DNA from: an uncultured Mycoplasmatota bacterium
GTDB taxonomy: Bacteria; Bacillota_I; Bacilli_A; RF39; UBA660
Length of the DNA stretch: 48,343 bases
Direction: 5' to 3'
Assembly: GCA_900554305.1 (NCBI GenBank)
Contig: USGV01000009.1
Coordinates: forward strand, 1-48,343
The position numbers and the translations under genes are program-made. The notes below the pieces were generated by a model. It did not search any database, was not told the DNA's origin, and saw only the letters and a program-made list of their open reading frames with translations. Below, piece by piece: positions 8,447-17,945 of the stretch (position 1 is the stretch's first letter; the number at the start of each line of letters is the position of its first letter).

Positions 8447-9066
8447 AGCTCTACTAGAGAAAGTTTTATACCATCGTGAATAAAGATTAATGTTGCTTCT
8501 TTTTGATAGTCATTAAACTCTTTATTAGTATAAGTCCATGATACTGTTACTTCATAGGCCTCTTCATCCGTCTCTTCTCCATAAGCAAACTCTGTTTGTT
8601 CTACACTATCGATTTTTATTTCGTCTACTACAGGCAATTCTTGCTTTCTATCATTATACATATTACTTTCTACATATTTATAATAGGTATCTTCTGCATT
8701 ACTTAAAAAGTTTTCTAGAATATTACCATAGATAAAGTCTGTTCCCCCTACATCTGTTTTTGTACTTTTATCATTTAAGCTATAAAAGTCATAAATAAAC
8801 ATTTCTGTTATTTTTTTTACATATTCTTCTTCATCTACTGGGTCTTTCTTTAATATTTTATCTAATTCTCCAAACATTTCTTGATATCTTTTTGTTTTAT
8901 TGTCTTTTAATGTATACCCGTATTCTTTTATTGTTTTTAATACTTTTGCTTCTTTTACTTCTTGTTTACCAAAAAATACGTTATATCCGACAAAAGCGAT
9001 TGCCACTATAGCAGCCAAAACTAGGATGGTAATTAGGATTCTTTTTGGTTTTTTCTTTAGTTTCAT
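8440..9066 (-). CDS. Membrane-anchored protein of unknown function, LTA synthase partner
   Basis: A 208-residue protein. A basic N-terminus (KLKKKPKR) precedes one transmembrane helix (about 10-31), leaving an acidic extracellular domain (about 35-208). The last third, a beta-rich stretch ending in ATLIFIHDGIKLSLVEL, looks like an NTF2-type cone fold, but I cannot name a family. The start is three bases after the stop of the LTA synthase gene, with AAAGGGG in front. Co-translation suggests a helper role in teichoic acid synthesis at the outer membrane face. There is no lipobox. Confidence 0.75.
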   Translation of the reverse strand: MKLKKKPKRILITILVLAAIVAIAFVGYNVFFGKQEVKEAKVLKTIKEYGYTLKDNKTKRYQEMFGELDKILKKDPVDEEEYVKKITEMFIYDFYSLNDKSTKTDVGGTDFIYGNILENFLSNAEDTYYKYVESNMYNDRKQELPVVDEIKIDSVEQTEFAYGEETDEEAYEVTVSWTYTNKEFNDYQKEATLIFIHDGIKLSLVELK

Positions 9067-9069
9067 AGA

Positions 9070-11160
9070 CTAGGCCCCTTTCTCTTGTGCTTCTATTACC
9101 TTATTTTCATCTGTTTGATCTTTCTTTAACAAGTCAAATATTATTATATCATTAGAAACATCTAGTAGACTACTTGCATATTCGTTATTCTTTTTAATTT
9201 CTTCTTCTGTTACTGGTTTATCTGTTAATGATAAATATTCTTCTTTTTGACTATTGTAGTAAACATCATTTGTTAGCCAATTTCCATTAGGGAATACTAC
9301 AATATTTTGATCTTTAATATCAAAAATATCATGTCCTAAGGCATATTCATTAGAATAACCCAACATATTACCAAGGGTTGGCTCTACATCATACATACTC
9401 ATTACATTTGTGTATTCCTTATTTAAATCAGTTCCTTTCATATCTTTACTCCAAATAATTAAAGGAACCTTTCTACCTAATTCATATTGGTAAGAATCAT
9501 ATTCTTTATAATTAGGATCATCTTTATCTAGTACGGAATCTGTTTCCTTATCATAGTTATATAGTCTGTTATAGTCTGCTCTTGGAAGTCTAGCATCATG
9601 GTCTCCATAAATAACGACTATGGTATTTTCTAGTAATCCTTCCTCATCTAATCTCTCTATTAATTCTCCAATAGCTCCATCGGCATAATGAGCAGATTTA
9701 AAATAATTTCCTAATTTTGTTCCTTCCATATATGGATAAGTAACTTCTTCTGTTGTTCCATCTTCATTAGTTACTGTTTCCTTGATGTCTACTGGAAAAT
9801 CTCCATATTTATCTACCTCTGAAAATGGAGTATGATTTGATAGCATCATCATCATACCATACCATTTATCATGTTTTTTAGCAATTTTTTTCAATTTATC
9901 TACAGATTGATCGAAAAATGCATAATCATTGATTCCAAGTCCAACTGTATTTTCTTCTGTTACATTATAGTCTGTTTTACTATAGAAACGGTCATATCCT
10001 AAACTTTTATGCATATTTCTTCTATTCCAAAAGTCGGCATTATTTCCATGCATACTGAATGTATAATATCCCTTTTCTCCTAATAATTTTGGAGTGGCAT
10101 TATAAGTTCTATTCGAATAAGACACAAAAGCCGTTCCACTCTTAGTTGGCAAAAGTGAAGTGTTAAACATCAATTCTGCATCACTACTTGTTCCAACACT
10201 TACTGGAGAATAAAAATTCGAAAAGAACATTCCCTCTTCTGCCAATTTATTTAAATTTGGCGTTACTTCTTCACCATTAAATGATAGGCTCATTAAATTG
10301 GTTTGCAAACTTTCTCCATGAATTACAATAACATTTTTTCCTTCAAAAATATTGGTATATTTGTTATCCTGATGTTCTTCTTTATCCTTAAAGTAATCTT
10401 TAAACAATTTTTTTGCTTGATCATAACCAAATAATGAATTTATTTTTGGTTGAATTGATGCTACTACATCATTTGCTTGATAAATATAAATACCATATTT
10501 CATAACAATGTATTCACGATTCCATTGTTTTACTAGTCTAGACATGTCTGTTGGAGTTAGTGTTAAAATAAATATAATAGCAATTACAGCTCCAACTGCT
10601 ACAGTTTTAATAGTTCTTTTCTTTCTATCTGATTTTATTTCCACTTTTTTATAGTAATTTTTCTTTTTTAATCTAGTATTTACAAGTACTAATATTACTG
10701 GTCCTAAGATGTATAAGAAGTCCTTAAAATTAATTACTTGTTCTACTACAGCATCTCCTACATCTCCTACATACTGTGTTAAAGATAGCATAGAAACTGA
10801 AGCAAAAGATGTATAGTATGTATAATATATTGAATTAATTAAACATATTGCGGAAAAGAAAATACTAAACCCTAAATAGTATCCAAATCGATTCTTTGGC
10901 TTTAATAAATATCCAAGTCCACCAACGATTGTTACAATGGATAAATCCGCTAATATTGGTGCAATTGCTAAATAGTTTTCTGTAGAATTAATACAGAAAA
11001 ATCTTAGCATTGTTGAGTTAATAACACAAGTAATTACGAAAGTTAAGAATAAAATATTGTTCTTTATATATTCTCTAATTAAATGTTCTTCTTTTACTCG
11101 TTTTAAATTCTTTTGTAACGACTTTATTAGTCTATTCCAACTATTCTTTAAATTCTTCAT
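9070..11160 (-). CDS. ltaS: LTA synthase family protein (phosphoglycerol transferase, sulfatase fold)
   Basis: Transfers glycerol-phosphate from phosphatidylglycerol to build lipoteichoic acid outside the membrane. The 696 residues contain about five N-terminal membrane helices (about 30-200) and an extracellular sulfatase-type domain (about 265-650). Catalytic residues are visible: E283 in HGES, the nucleophile T324 in SVGTSS, and D520-H521 in YGDHDARL. The start at 11160 follows GAGGTT and the gene has its own promoter. It could be a paralogue with a different polyprenol or glycolipid preference, which sequence alone does not decide. Confidence 0.9.
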   Translation of the reverse strand: MKNLKNSWNRLIKSLQKNLKRVKEEHLIREYIKNNILFLTFVITCVINSTMLRFFCINSTENYLAIAPILADLSIVTIVGGLGYLLKPKNRFGYYLGFSIFFSAICLINSIYYTYYTSFASVSMLSLTQYVGDVGDAVVEQVINFKDFLYILGPVILVLVNTRLKKKNYYKKVEIKSDRKKRTIKTVAVGAVIAIIFILTLTPTDMSRLVKQWNREYIVMKYGIYIYQANDVVASIQPKINSLFGYDQAKKLFKDYFKDKEEHQDNKYTNIFEGKNVIVIHGESLQTNLMSLSFNGEEVTPNLNKLAEEGMFFSNFYSPVSVGTSSDAELMFNTSLLPTKSGTAFVSYSNRTYNATPKLLGEKGYYTFSMHGNNADFWNRRNMHKSLGYDRFYSKTDYNVTEENTVGLGINDYAFFDQSVDKLKKIAKKHDKWYGMMMMLSNHTPFSEVDKYGDFPVDIKETVTNEDGTTEEVTYPYMEGTKLGNYFKSAHYADGAIGELIERLDEEGLLENTIVVIYGDHDARLPRADYNRLYNYDKETDSVLDKDDPNYKEYDSYQYELGRKVPLIIWSKDMKGTDLNKEYTNVMSMYDVEPTLGNMLGYSNEYALGHDIFDIKDQNIVVFPNGNWLTNDVYYNSQKEEYLSLTDKPVTEEEIKKNNEYASSLLDVSNDIIIFDLLKKDQTDENKVIEAQEKGA

Positions 11161-11207
11161 TGTTCAACCTCGCTTTTTACATCTTCGTCTCGAACTTTGC
11201 TTATTAC

Positions 11208-11236
11208 ATTATAGCATTATTATTATACTTTTTCAA
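11208..11236 (-). promoter_or_regulatory. Promoter of the LTA synthase operon
   Basis: TTGAAA (11231-11236) and TATAAT (11208-11213) are separated by 17 bases. Confidence 0.75.
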
Positions 11237-11254
11237 TTCTTTGGATTATCTTTC

Positions 11255-11291
11255 ATAGAAAAAGAATGTTATTTCTTTGTCAATAACATTC
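11255..11291 (-). terminator. Terminator of the GGDEF/YihY operon
   Basis: A 10-bp stem, GAATGTTATT (11264-11273) with AATAACATTC (11282-11291), is followed on the minus strand by CTTTTTC. The TAA stop of the YihY gene (11269-11271) lies in the stem. Confidence 0.85.
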
Positions 11292-12114
11292 CTGTTCTTT
11301 CAATATCTTCTTCTTTTGTATTTCCTGCATTGATTGCCATTCCTACGACAAATATATACGATAAAATATAAATCCATAATAGTAAAATTACAATATTAGA
11401 AATACTTCCATAAAATACGTCATAGCTAGAGAAGGTTCCTATATAGAAGGTATATATCTCTGTTGCTAAAATCCAACTAATTGTTGTAAATAGTGCTCCT
11501 TTTGTTGTTGTTTTACTTCTTATCTTTTTATCAGGAGCTAATACATATAATAATTTGATATTAAAGTATACAACTAATATTGAAATTGGATACTTTATAA
11601 TTTGATATACTCGATAAATAAAGTTGATAAATCCTTCATTATTTGATGTCTCTTTTATGATTTCAAAAATATTGTCTCCGCAAACTGGAACGAGTATCAA
11701 GAATAGAAATATTCCAAGTAAAATTGAAGTCATGCCTATTGCTTTTAGTCTTCTTTTTAATATATTATCTGATTTTATTTTATATATTTCATTGGAAGTT
11801 ATAATCATTGAATGTGTTCCGTTAGAAGCTAGAAGGAAAGCAGAAAAGAAAAATACTACAATATTGAAGTTAATACTATCTCTTGTTACTGCATTTGTAA
11901 ATAGCTCCGCTACAGATCCTGGCAAAGCCGATAATAAATATTCATCTAATGCTTCCATTGGTATTGAAAACCTGGAAGCAATTGCACCGATTAATGCTAT
12001 TAGCGGAATAATTGAAAGGACAAAGAAAAAAGCAAGTTGTCCAGGAAGTACTCTCATTTCAGGTTTTGTAATAATTGAAATTACTTTTTTGAAAAATCCT
12101 GTTACTTGCTCCAT
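11269..12114 (-). CDS. YihY/BrkB-family integral membrane protein
   Basis: A 281-residue protein with about six membrane helices. The N-terminal segment LPGQLAFFFVLSIIPLIALI and the later conserved TTISWILATEIYTFYIG region are typical of the YihY/BrkB (once RNase BN) family, whose molecular role is not settled. The start at 12114 lies 15 bases after the GGDEF gene stop, with GGGATGA in front. It is third in an operon whose other members are also membrane proteins. Confidence 0.85.
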   Translation of the reverse strand: MEQVTGFFKKVISIITKPEMRVLPGQLAFFFVLSIIPLIALIGAIASRFSIPMEALDEYLLSALPGSVAELFTNAVTRDSINFNIVVFFFSAFLLASNGTHSMIITSNEIYKIKSDNILKRRLKAIGMTSILLGIFLFLILVPVCGDNIFEIIKETSNNEGFINFIYRVYQIIKYPISILVVYFNIKLLYVLAPDKKIRSKTTTKGALFTTISWILATEIYTFYIGTFSSYDVFYGSISNIVILLLWIYILSYIFVVGMAINAGNTKEEDIERTGMLLTKK

Positions 12115-12129
12115 ATTTCTTCATCCCTT

Positions 12130-14169
12130 TTACTTCATTTCTTCTTTTGCTGTTATCATTTCTAATGTTGCTTCATTGATAGCATCATCTAATGTTTTAA
12201 TTTCATCAGTAATCATACTGTAACCGATAGCAGCACCAAATTCATGAGGTAAATTTTTCATTTCTTTTCCTAGTTTTTTTACATAAGTAGAAACTTGTCT
12301 TTCACTATAACCAACTAGGTAAATCAAAAACTCGTTACCATCTGTACGTATAATTTCACTATTCTCTAATTGTGTATTTACTAAGACACCAGCAGCTTTG
12401 ATAATTAGGTCATCTCCTTCTTCATGACCATAATTATCATTAATGTATTTAACATTATTTAAATCTACCATTACTATTGCTTGTGGGAATACTTTGGATT
12501 CTTCCCATTCAGGCATTTTAGCATTTAGATAATTTCTATTTTTTAAAGAAGTAAGCATATCAGTATATTTGTGTCTATCACTTGCTTTTACTTTCTTAAT
12601 CTGTTTTTTCTTCTTTATAATTAAATAAACAGCTAATAGAATAATTAATGGTACAAAGATAATGGTTAAAACTATTGTATATACTTGCTCTAAAGTAGAG
12701 TTTTCTAATATAGACGCATGTAAATTAGTAATACCACTATTTCTGTAATTATAGTAAGAGTTTGTATTAATGATATAGTTAAATAAATCATAGAATGCTT
12801 CATTATTATTCTTTACCATAAATTTATAATCATTCATCATTGTATCATTATACAATAATTTTAATTTTTTAAATTTTGTAGTTTGATAATGAGTATAGAT
12901 TTCTCGGTCCACAACAATTAAGCGGTTACCACTTTCTTTTACTAAATCATCAATATTATCGTAGGTTTTGATTTTTGCTCTAGCATTATTTGAAAAATAA
13001 TTATATAAAGAATCATTTCCTAGCATCGCTAGAGGTTCATCTTTCATACTTTCAAAAGAAGTTACGATATGATTATCTTCTTCTTTTCCTAATACTACAT
13101 ATTGTTCAATAAATGTTGATAGGGTTGATTTATATTTATTATTGTTGTAATTATAATAATCAAAATATAAATCTATTTCCCCTTTATCGATAGCTTTTTC
13201 TAAATCTTCTACCGTATCATACTTTTTATATTTAAAGTTAATTCCTGAAAGTCTTGCTACTCTATCTACATATTCACCAGCAATTCCTGCTACTTTTCCA
13301 TTTACTAATTGTTCATATGGAGGATTCTCGACATATCCATATGTATAGTTTTTAGAAATTAATTCTGCTTTTGTTTTGGCATTTAAATTATTTTCTTCTA
13401 AATAATAATCTAAATATGCATCATTATATTCTTGGACATACTTTGTCTGTCTCCATTTGTTATAGTATTTTGTAACAATCTTATTTAATTCTTCATTATC
13501 TTTACTTAATGTTAATACAATTTGTTTTTGCATTTCTGTAAAGAAATAATTAATTGAATATTTATCATTATCAATGGTGTAATTTAAATACATAATATTT
13601 GGTACGATTACCATATCAACTTCATCATTATCTAATGCTTTATATATATCTTCAATTTCATCATAAGTCTTAAAAGATAAATTGGTTCCACTTTTTAAAT
13701 AATAACTAATATCACTAGAATCATCTTTAAATACACCAAAAGTGACATTTTTAAAGTCTTTGATATTATTGATTCTTTGATATGTTTTTCCAACAGCAAC
13801 ATAATTATCATTAAATAATGGTAAATCGTTATCTGTTAATTTAGTATTATTATTTAATATTCTAATTCTAAAACCGTCAATTGAAGTTTTAGATTCTTTT
13901 AGATATGGAATTCTATTGAATTCTAATCCAATATTTTCTTCAAAATCATCTAGGAAGCTGAAGACAACTCCACTTCCGTTTGTTCCATATAAAGGATAAT
14001 TGTTTACTACTTCGAAGTCATAAGTTTGATCAGCATGTTCTTGCACCCATTGTTTTTCTCGTACCGTTAGGGTTGTTGTCTCATCTTCCTTATTGTAATA
14101 ACGGTAAACAAAGACAAATGTGACTACCGCTATTATAATAGGAATAATTATAATCAGTTTCTTTTTCAT
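12130..14169 (-). CDS. Receptor-type GGDEF protein with two SBP-like sensor domains and an altered signature
   Basis: A 679-residue membrane signalling protein. An N-terminal helix (5-21) is followed by two extracellular solute-binding-protein-like domains (about 35-265 and 275-490; for example NVTFGVFKDD, TYGYVENPPYEQL and AGIAGEYVDRVARLSG), a second helix (about 505-528) and a GGDEF domain (about 540-679). The GGDEF fold is recognisable (YTDMLTSLKNRNYLN, DLNNVKYINDNYGHEEGD), but the signature reads DGNEF at 610-614 instead of GGDEF/GGEEF, so the first glycine and the third-position acid are replaced. Cyclase activity is therefore uncertain; it may be a GTP- or c-di-nucleotide-binding receptor. 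The start overlaps the upstream stop by one base. Confidence 0.85.
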   Translation of the reverse strand: MKKKLIIIIPIIIAVVTFVFVYRYYNKEDETTTLTVREKQWVQEHADQTYDFEVVNNYPLYGTNGSGVVFSFLDDFEENIGLEFNRIPYLKESKTSIDGFRIRILNNNTKLTDNDLPLFNDNYVAVGKTYQRINNIKDFKNVTFGVFKDDSSDISYYLKSGTNLSFKTYDEIEDIYKALDNDEVDMVIVPNIMYLNYTIDNDKYSINYFFTEMQKQIVLTLSKDNEELNKIVTKYYNKWRQTKYVQEYNDAYLDYYLEENNLNAKTKAELISKNYTYGYVENPPYEQLVNGKVAGIAGEYVDRVARLSGINFKYKKYDTVEDLEKAIDKGEIDLYFDYYNYNNNKYKSTLSTFIEQYVVLGKEEDNHIVTSFESMKDEPLAMLGNDSLYNYFSNNARAKIKTYDNIDDLVKESGNRLIVVDREIYTHYQTTKFKKLKLLYNDTMMNDYKFMVKNNNEAFYDLFNYIINTNSYYNYRNSGITNLHASILENSTLEQVYTIVLTIIFVPLIILLAVYLIIKKKKQIKKVKASDRHKYTDMLTSLKNRNYLNAKMPEWEESKVFPQAIVMVDLNNVKYINDNYGHEEGDDLIIKAAGVLVNTQLENSEIIRTDGNEFLIYLVGYSERQVSTYVKKLGKEMKNLPHEFGAAIGYSMITDEIKTLDDAINEATLEMITAKEEMK

Positions 14170-14630
14170 TATTCTGCGCCCCTATCTTTGGTCCATGAGA
14201 ATGTATCTTTTGCGTGGTGCTTATAACCGATAATAGGAAAATCAGTTGCTTCGCTATCCTTTTTTACAAAGATTTGAATATCGTAAAATTTTTTCTCTTT
14301 ATTACTCAATGAATCTAATACTTTCGTATTTAATGCTTTTGCTGTATCTACAGAGGTGTCATCTTGCACTGTAATAATTACTTCTACGATCTTGCCGGCA
14401 ACACTTACATCTGCTTCTTTTACTGCTCCATCTGATTTTAAATTTGATTCGATTTTTGTTAATTTACTATTGGAAAGTTCTACTTCTTCAATTCCATCTA
14501 GACGATCTCCATATAATGCTGTTCCTTCCTCTGGAAAAAACATAGTTGCTATTTGGAAGCCTAGAACTACTAATATTAAAAATACTCCTATTGCTATAAT
14601 TACAAATTTATTTTTTCTTATAAAACTCAT
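14169..14630 (-). CDS. Small single-pass membrane protein, unknown function
   Basis: A 153-residue protein with one N-terminal helix (about 9-31) and an extracellular alpha/beta domain (about 50-125). The domain has alternating strands and an amphipathic helix (VSVAGKIVEVIITVQ), reminiscent of BON- or YhcN-like folds. The family is not recognised. It is first in the operon with the GGDEF and YihY genes, with its stop overlapping the GGDEF start. A role as an extracellular partner of the receptor is inference from position. Confidence 0.7.
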   Translation of the reverse strand: MSFIRKNKFVIIAIGVFLILVVLGFQIATMFFPEEGTALYGDRLDGIEEVELSNSKLTKIESNLKSDGAVKEADVSVAGKIVEVIITVQDDTSVDTAKALNTKVLDSLSNKEKKFYDIQIFVKKDSEATDFPIIGYKHHAKDTFSWTKDRGAE

Positions 14631-14654
14631 TTATCATCACATCCTAGTATTTTA

Positions 14655-14683
14655 ATTATACACTATGTATATTGCTTTTTCAA
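14655..14683 (-). promoter_or_regulatory. Promoter of the GGDEF/YihY operon
   Basis: TTGAAA (14678-14683) and TATAAT (14655-14660) are separated by 17 bases. The -35 abuts the gatB stop codon, and no terminator is visible between gatB and this promoter, so read-through from gatCAB is possible. Confidence 0.75.
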
Positions 14684-16108
14684 TTACTTGTTTAACTCTT
14701 CTATTAAAATGTCCATAGCCATTTTAGGGTTTAGTGTACCTTTACTTTCTTTCATTACTTGTCCCATCAAATATTTTATAGCACGGTCTTTTCCTGCTTT
14801 ATAATCTGCCACACTATCTGGGTTTTCGCTGATTACTTTACTAATCATTTCTTTGATTGCTGAATCATCTGTAATATTTTTTATTCCTGCCTCTTTAATA
14901 ATCTCTTTTATTGTTTTATCACTTTCCATGATGGTATCTAGTATTTCTTTTAGATTTTTACTAGTTAATGTTCCATCGCTTATATTATTAGTTAACTCAA
15001 TAAACTTTTCTGTTGTAAGATAAGTTTTTGTAATTTCTGTTTCATTTTTGTTTAAATATGCAGAAATGTCTCCTAATAATAAATTAGATGCTGTTTTGAA
15101 ATCTATTTTTTCTTCTAATAGCTCATTTAAGTAATCACTTAAAGATCTATTCTGTACTAGTTTTTTTGCATTTACTTCACTAATACCAAGAGTTTGATAT
15201 TTTTCTCTTCTTTCATCTGGTAACATTGGAATTGTTTTTCTTACCTCTTGAATTTGTTCTTCTGTTACATAAACATATGGAATGTCTGGCTCTGGAAAAT
15301 AACGATAATCATTTCCCGTTTCTTTGACACGCATTAATACTGTATCATTTAATTTATCATCAAAACGTCTTGTCTGTGGTAGAAAAGTTTCTCCCTTATC
15401 ATAAAGTTCTGCTTGACGTTCAATTTCTTTTTCAATACTTAGCTTAACATTTGAAATAGAACCAATATTTTTTATTTCTGCTTTTGTGCCGAAGGGGTCT
15501 GATTCTTTTCTTCTGATGGATACGTTTGCATCTGCTCTCATAGAGCCTTCCTCCATCTTACAATCTGAAACATCACTATAGAATAGTAACTCTTTTAACT
15601 TTTCTAAGTATAACTTTGCTTCTTCTCCACTTTCCATACATGGTTTTGTTACAATTTCAATCAATGGAACACCAGCACGGTTAAAGTCTAATAGTGTTTT
15701 TGTTCCTCTATGAGTACTTTTACAAGTATCCTCTTCAATATGCATTTCTTCGATTTCAATTTTTTTCTTTTTGCCATTTACTTCTATTTCTACATAACCA
15801 TCATATCCAATTGGAGTCTCCGCTTGGGTAATCTGATAGTTTTTTGGATTGTCTGGATAAAAATAGTTTTTTCTATCAAAATGCATTTTTGGACGAATCT
15901 TGCAGTTTAAGATTAGTGCAGCTTTAATGGCTAGATTTAGAACTTCTTTATTTAGAGTTGGAAGTGTTCCTGGATATCCTAAATCTACTACATTAGTTAA
16001 CGAATTTGCCATTTGTCCATAACCATTGATACTATTTGAAAATATCTTAGTATTTGTTTTTAACTCGCAGTGTACTTCTACACCTATAGTTGGTATATAA
16101 TTAGACAT
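14684..16108 (-). CDS. gatB: Asp/Glu-tRNA(Asn/Gln) amidotransferase subunit B
   Basis: Kinase/tRNA-binding subunit of GatCAB, which converts Glu-tRNA(Gln) and Asp-tRNA(Asn) to the amidated forms. Visible features are the N-terminal GVEVHCELKTNTKIFS signature, the cradle-domain motifs (GVPLIEIVTKPC, EGSMRADANVSIR, FPEPDIPYVYV) and the C-terminal YqeY-like tail (about 325-475). Of three close ATGs, the one at 16108 is chosen because AAAGG lies nine bases upstream of it; the ATGs at 16117 and 16114 are too near. It overlaps the gatA stop by eight bases. Confidence 0.97.
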   Translation of the reverse strand: MSNYIPTIGVEVHCELKTNTKIFSNSINGYGQMANSLTNVVDLGYPGTLPTLNKEVLNLAIKAALILNCKIRPKMHFDRKNYFYPDNPKNYQITQAETPIGYDGYVEIEVNGKKKKIEIEEMHIEEDTCKSTHRGTKTLLDFNRAGVPLIEIVTKPCMESGEEAKLYLEKLKELLFYSDVSDCKMEEGSMRADANVSIRRKESDPFGTKAEIKNIGSISNVKLSIEKEIERQAELYDKGETFLPQTRRFDDKLNDTVLMRVKETGNDYRYFPEPDIPYVYVTEEQIQEVRKTIPMLPDERREKYQTLGISEVNAKKLVQNRSLSDYLNELLEEKIDFKTASNLLLGDISAYLNKNETEITKTYLTTEKFIELTNNISDGTLTSKNLKEILDTIMESDKTIKEIIKEAGIKNITDDSAIKEMISKVISENPDSVADYKAGKDRAIKYLMGQVMKESKGTLNPKMAMDILIEELNK

Positions 16109-17561
16109 TTCCATCATCCTTTCTTGGATTTAACTCTAAGTTTAATTTTTTCTCTAAGAAACTTGCTAATTGATAGATAGTTGCCTCTGCAAAACTATTT
16201 CCAATAATATGTAGCCCTATTGGCATATTTCCTTTTCCAAATCCAATTGGTAAAGATAATCCTGGTAATCCAGCCATATTTACTGGTATTACTAAAACAT
16301 CATCCATAAAACTTTTTGATGGATCGTCCATCGGATCTGTTAGGTCATAAGCTGTTGTTGTTGTCGTTGGCCCAATAATTAAATCATAATCTTTAAAAAC
16401 TCTATCAAACTCTTTTTTCATATCATCTCTAATAGATAATGCTTTATTATAATAAATCTTTGCGTTTTCTCCGCTTAGTAAGTAAGAACCTACCATAATT
16501 CTTCTTTTAACTTCTTTTCCAAATCCATTTTTTCTTGTTTCCAAATATAAATCCTCAATATCTTTTGGATTTTCTGTGCTATATCCATACCGTATTCCGT
16601 CAAATCTAGCTAAGTTAGAAGATGCTTCTCCCATGGCAATAATTTGATAAAGTGTAACTGCCTTATCTAAATATTGCATGTCTATATAGTCTACTATTGC
16701 ACCATTTTCTTCTAACAATTTCTTCGCTTTTTCGACTTCGTTTCTTATTTCTTCTGTTACGATATCACTCATAAAATAATTAGGAAGAGCTATTTTCATT
16801 CCTTTAATATCTTTTCCTATTAGTCTGGTGAAATCTTCTTGTTCTTTATTTGCAGAGGTTAAATCTTTATCATCAGGTCCTGCAATTACATTTAATAATA
16901 GAGCATTTTCATAAACGTTCTTAGTCATTGGCCCAATTTGATCTAGACTTGATGCAAAAGCTACTAGTCCATAACGAGATACTCTACCATAAGTTGGTTT
17001 CATTCCGACAATTCCTGTATAACTTGCTGGCTGACGAATAGAACCTCCTGTATCTGTACCTAAAGCAAACAATACATCTCTTGCCGCTATCGTTGTTGCA
17101 CTTCCACCTGATGATCCACCTGATATTTTTTCTTTGTTCCATGGATTTTTAGGAGCTCCAAAATAGCTAGTTCTACTACTTGATCCCATAGCAAATTCAT
17201 CCATATTTGTTTTTCCAATAATGATCATGTCATTAGCATTTATTTTTTCTACTACTGTTGCATTATAGATAGGAATAAAGTTTTCTAATATGTGCGATGC
17301 ACACGTTGTTTTTAAATCTTTAGTTACAATATTATCTTTTACAGCAATAGGTAATCCAAATAATAAATTGTCCCCTACTTCTTTTTCTTCTAATTCTTTT
17401 GCTCTTTTTATTGCCTCTTCTTTGTTTAAAGTAATATAAGCATTTAATTCTTTATTTTTTTCAATTCTTTCAAATGCCTCTTCTACTAAATCAATTGGCT
17501 TTATGTCTTTTTTCTTTAAGGCATTGTGAATTTCTTCGATTGTCTTATCTAAATATTTCAT
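16101..17561 (-). CDS. gatA: Asp/Glu-tRNA(Asn/Gln) amidotransferase subunit A
   Basis: Amidase subunit releasing ammonia from glutamine for GatB. The 486 residues carry the amidase-signature triad K75 (PIAVKDN), S150 (SGGSSGGS) and S174 (GTDTGGSIRQPAS). The ATG at 17561 has GAGGGGG in front and lies one base after the gatC stop; a further upstream frame extension lacks a ribosome site. The gene order C-A-B with tight coupling is the standard firmicute arrangement. Confidence 0.97.
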   Translation of the reverse strand: MKYLDKTIEEIHNALKKKDIKPIDLVEEAFERIEKNKELNAYITLNKEEAIKRAKELEEKEVGDNLLFGLPIAVKDNIVTKDLKTTCASHILENFIPIYNATVVEKINANDMIIIGKTNMDEFAMGSSSRTSYFGAPKNPWNKEKISGGSSGGSATTIAARDVLFALGTDTGGSIRQPASYTGIVGMKPTYGRVSRYGLVAFASSLDQIGPMTKNVYENALLLNVIAGPDDKDLTSANKEQEDFTRLIGKDIKGMKIALPNYFMSDIVTEEIRNEVEKAKKLLEENGAIVDYIDMQYLDKAVTLYQIIAMGEASSNLARFDGIRYGYSTENPKDIEDLYLETRKNGFGKEVKRRIMVGSYLLSGENAKIYYNKALSIRDDMKKEFDRVFKDYDLIIGPTTTTTAYDLTDPMDDPSKSFMDDVLVIPVNMAGLPGLSLPIGFGKGNMPIGLHIIGNSFAEATIYQLASFLEKKLNLELNPRKDDGNV

Positions 17562-17562
17562 A

Positions 17563-17871
17563 CTAGGCCCCCTCGCTCTCACTAATTACAATTGGTACTT
17601 CAATATAATTTCCACTGTGTTTTGGAGCATTTTTTAATACTTCTTTAGGATTTAGCATTTCTCCAGGCTTATCTTCTCTTGTTATTGTATCTTTGTCCCA
17701 TGGAGCAATCATTCTTTCATTATCATAGCCATCTACTTCTTTAATTTTATCTACATCATTTAAAAGTTGTTTTAACTCTACTTGATATTTTTCTATTTCT
17801 TCTTCATCCACTTTAATTCTTGCTAGATGAGCAACATGTAATACTTCTTCTTTTGTTAACTTCTCTTTCAC
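17563..17871 (-). CDS. gatC: Asp/Glu-tRNA(Asn/Gln) amidotransferase subunit C
   Basis: Small subunit that wraps GatA and GatB together. The 102 residues include the family's N-terminal motif (VLHVAHLARIKVDEEEI) and the C-terminal part with LREDKP/ML-type residues (ITREDKPGEML). The start is GTG at 17871, eight bases after AGGAGG; no ATG fits the frame. Confidence 0.95.
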   Translation of the reverse strand: MKEKLTKEEVLHVAHLARIKVDEEEIEKYQVELKQLLNDVDKIKEVDGYDNERMIAPWDKDTITREDKPGEMLNPKEVLKNAPKHSGNYIEVPIVISESEGA

Positions 17872-17896
17872 TGGAATTCCTCCTTTAACTTTAGTT

Positions 17897-17905
17897 ATTA
17901 TATCA
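17897..17905 (-). promoter_or_regulatory. Extended -10 promoter of gatCAB
   Basis: TGATATAAT on the minus strand is an extended -10, with no good -35 at the right distance. The leader is too short for a T-box. Confidence 0.6.
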
Positions 17906-17917
17906 TAAATTTTTTCT

Positions 17918-17944
17918 CAAAAAAAGAACTACTATCTAGTTCTT
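17918..17944 (-). terminator. Terminator of the transglutaminase-like/OB/alpha-CTD operon
   Basis: AAGAACTA (17924-17931) pairs with TAGTTCTT (17937-17944) and is followed by six T on the minus strand. It sits right after the TAA at 17946-17948, the stop of the shifted frame, not after the TGA at 18193. That supports 17946 as the original gene end. Confidence 0.85.
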
Positions 17945-17945
17945 C

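Noticed and set aside
11624..12223. A 199-codon open frame on the plus strand
   Set aside because: It lies antisense across the YihY and GGDEF genes, has no ribosome site or family motifs, and reflects low stop density opposite AT-rich membrane-protein codons.
17872..17945. T-box before gatCAB
   Set aside because: The leader is too short and holds only a -10 element and the upstream terminator.
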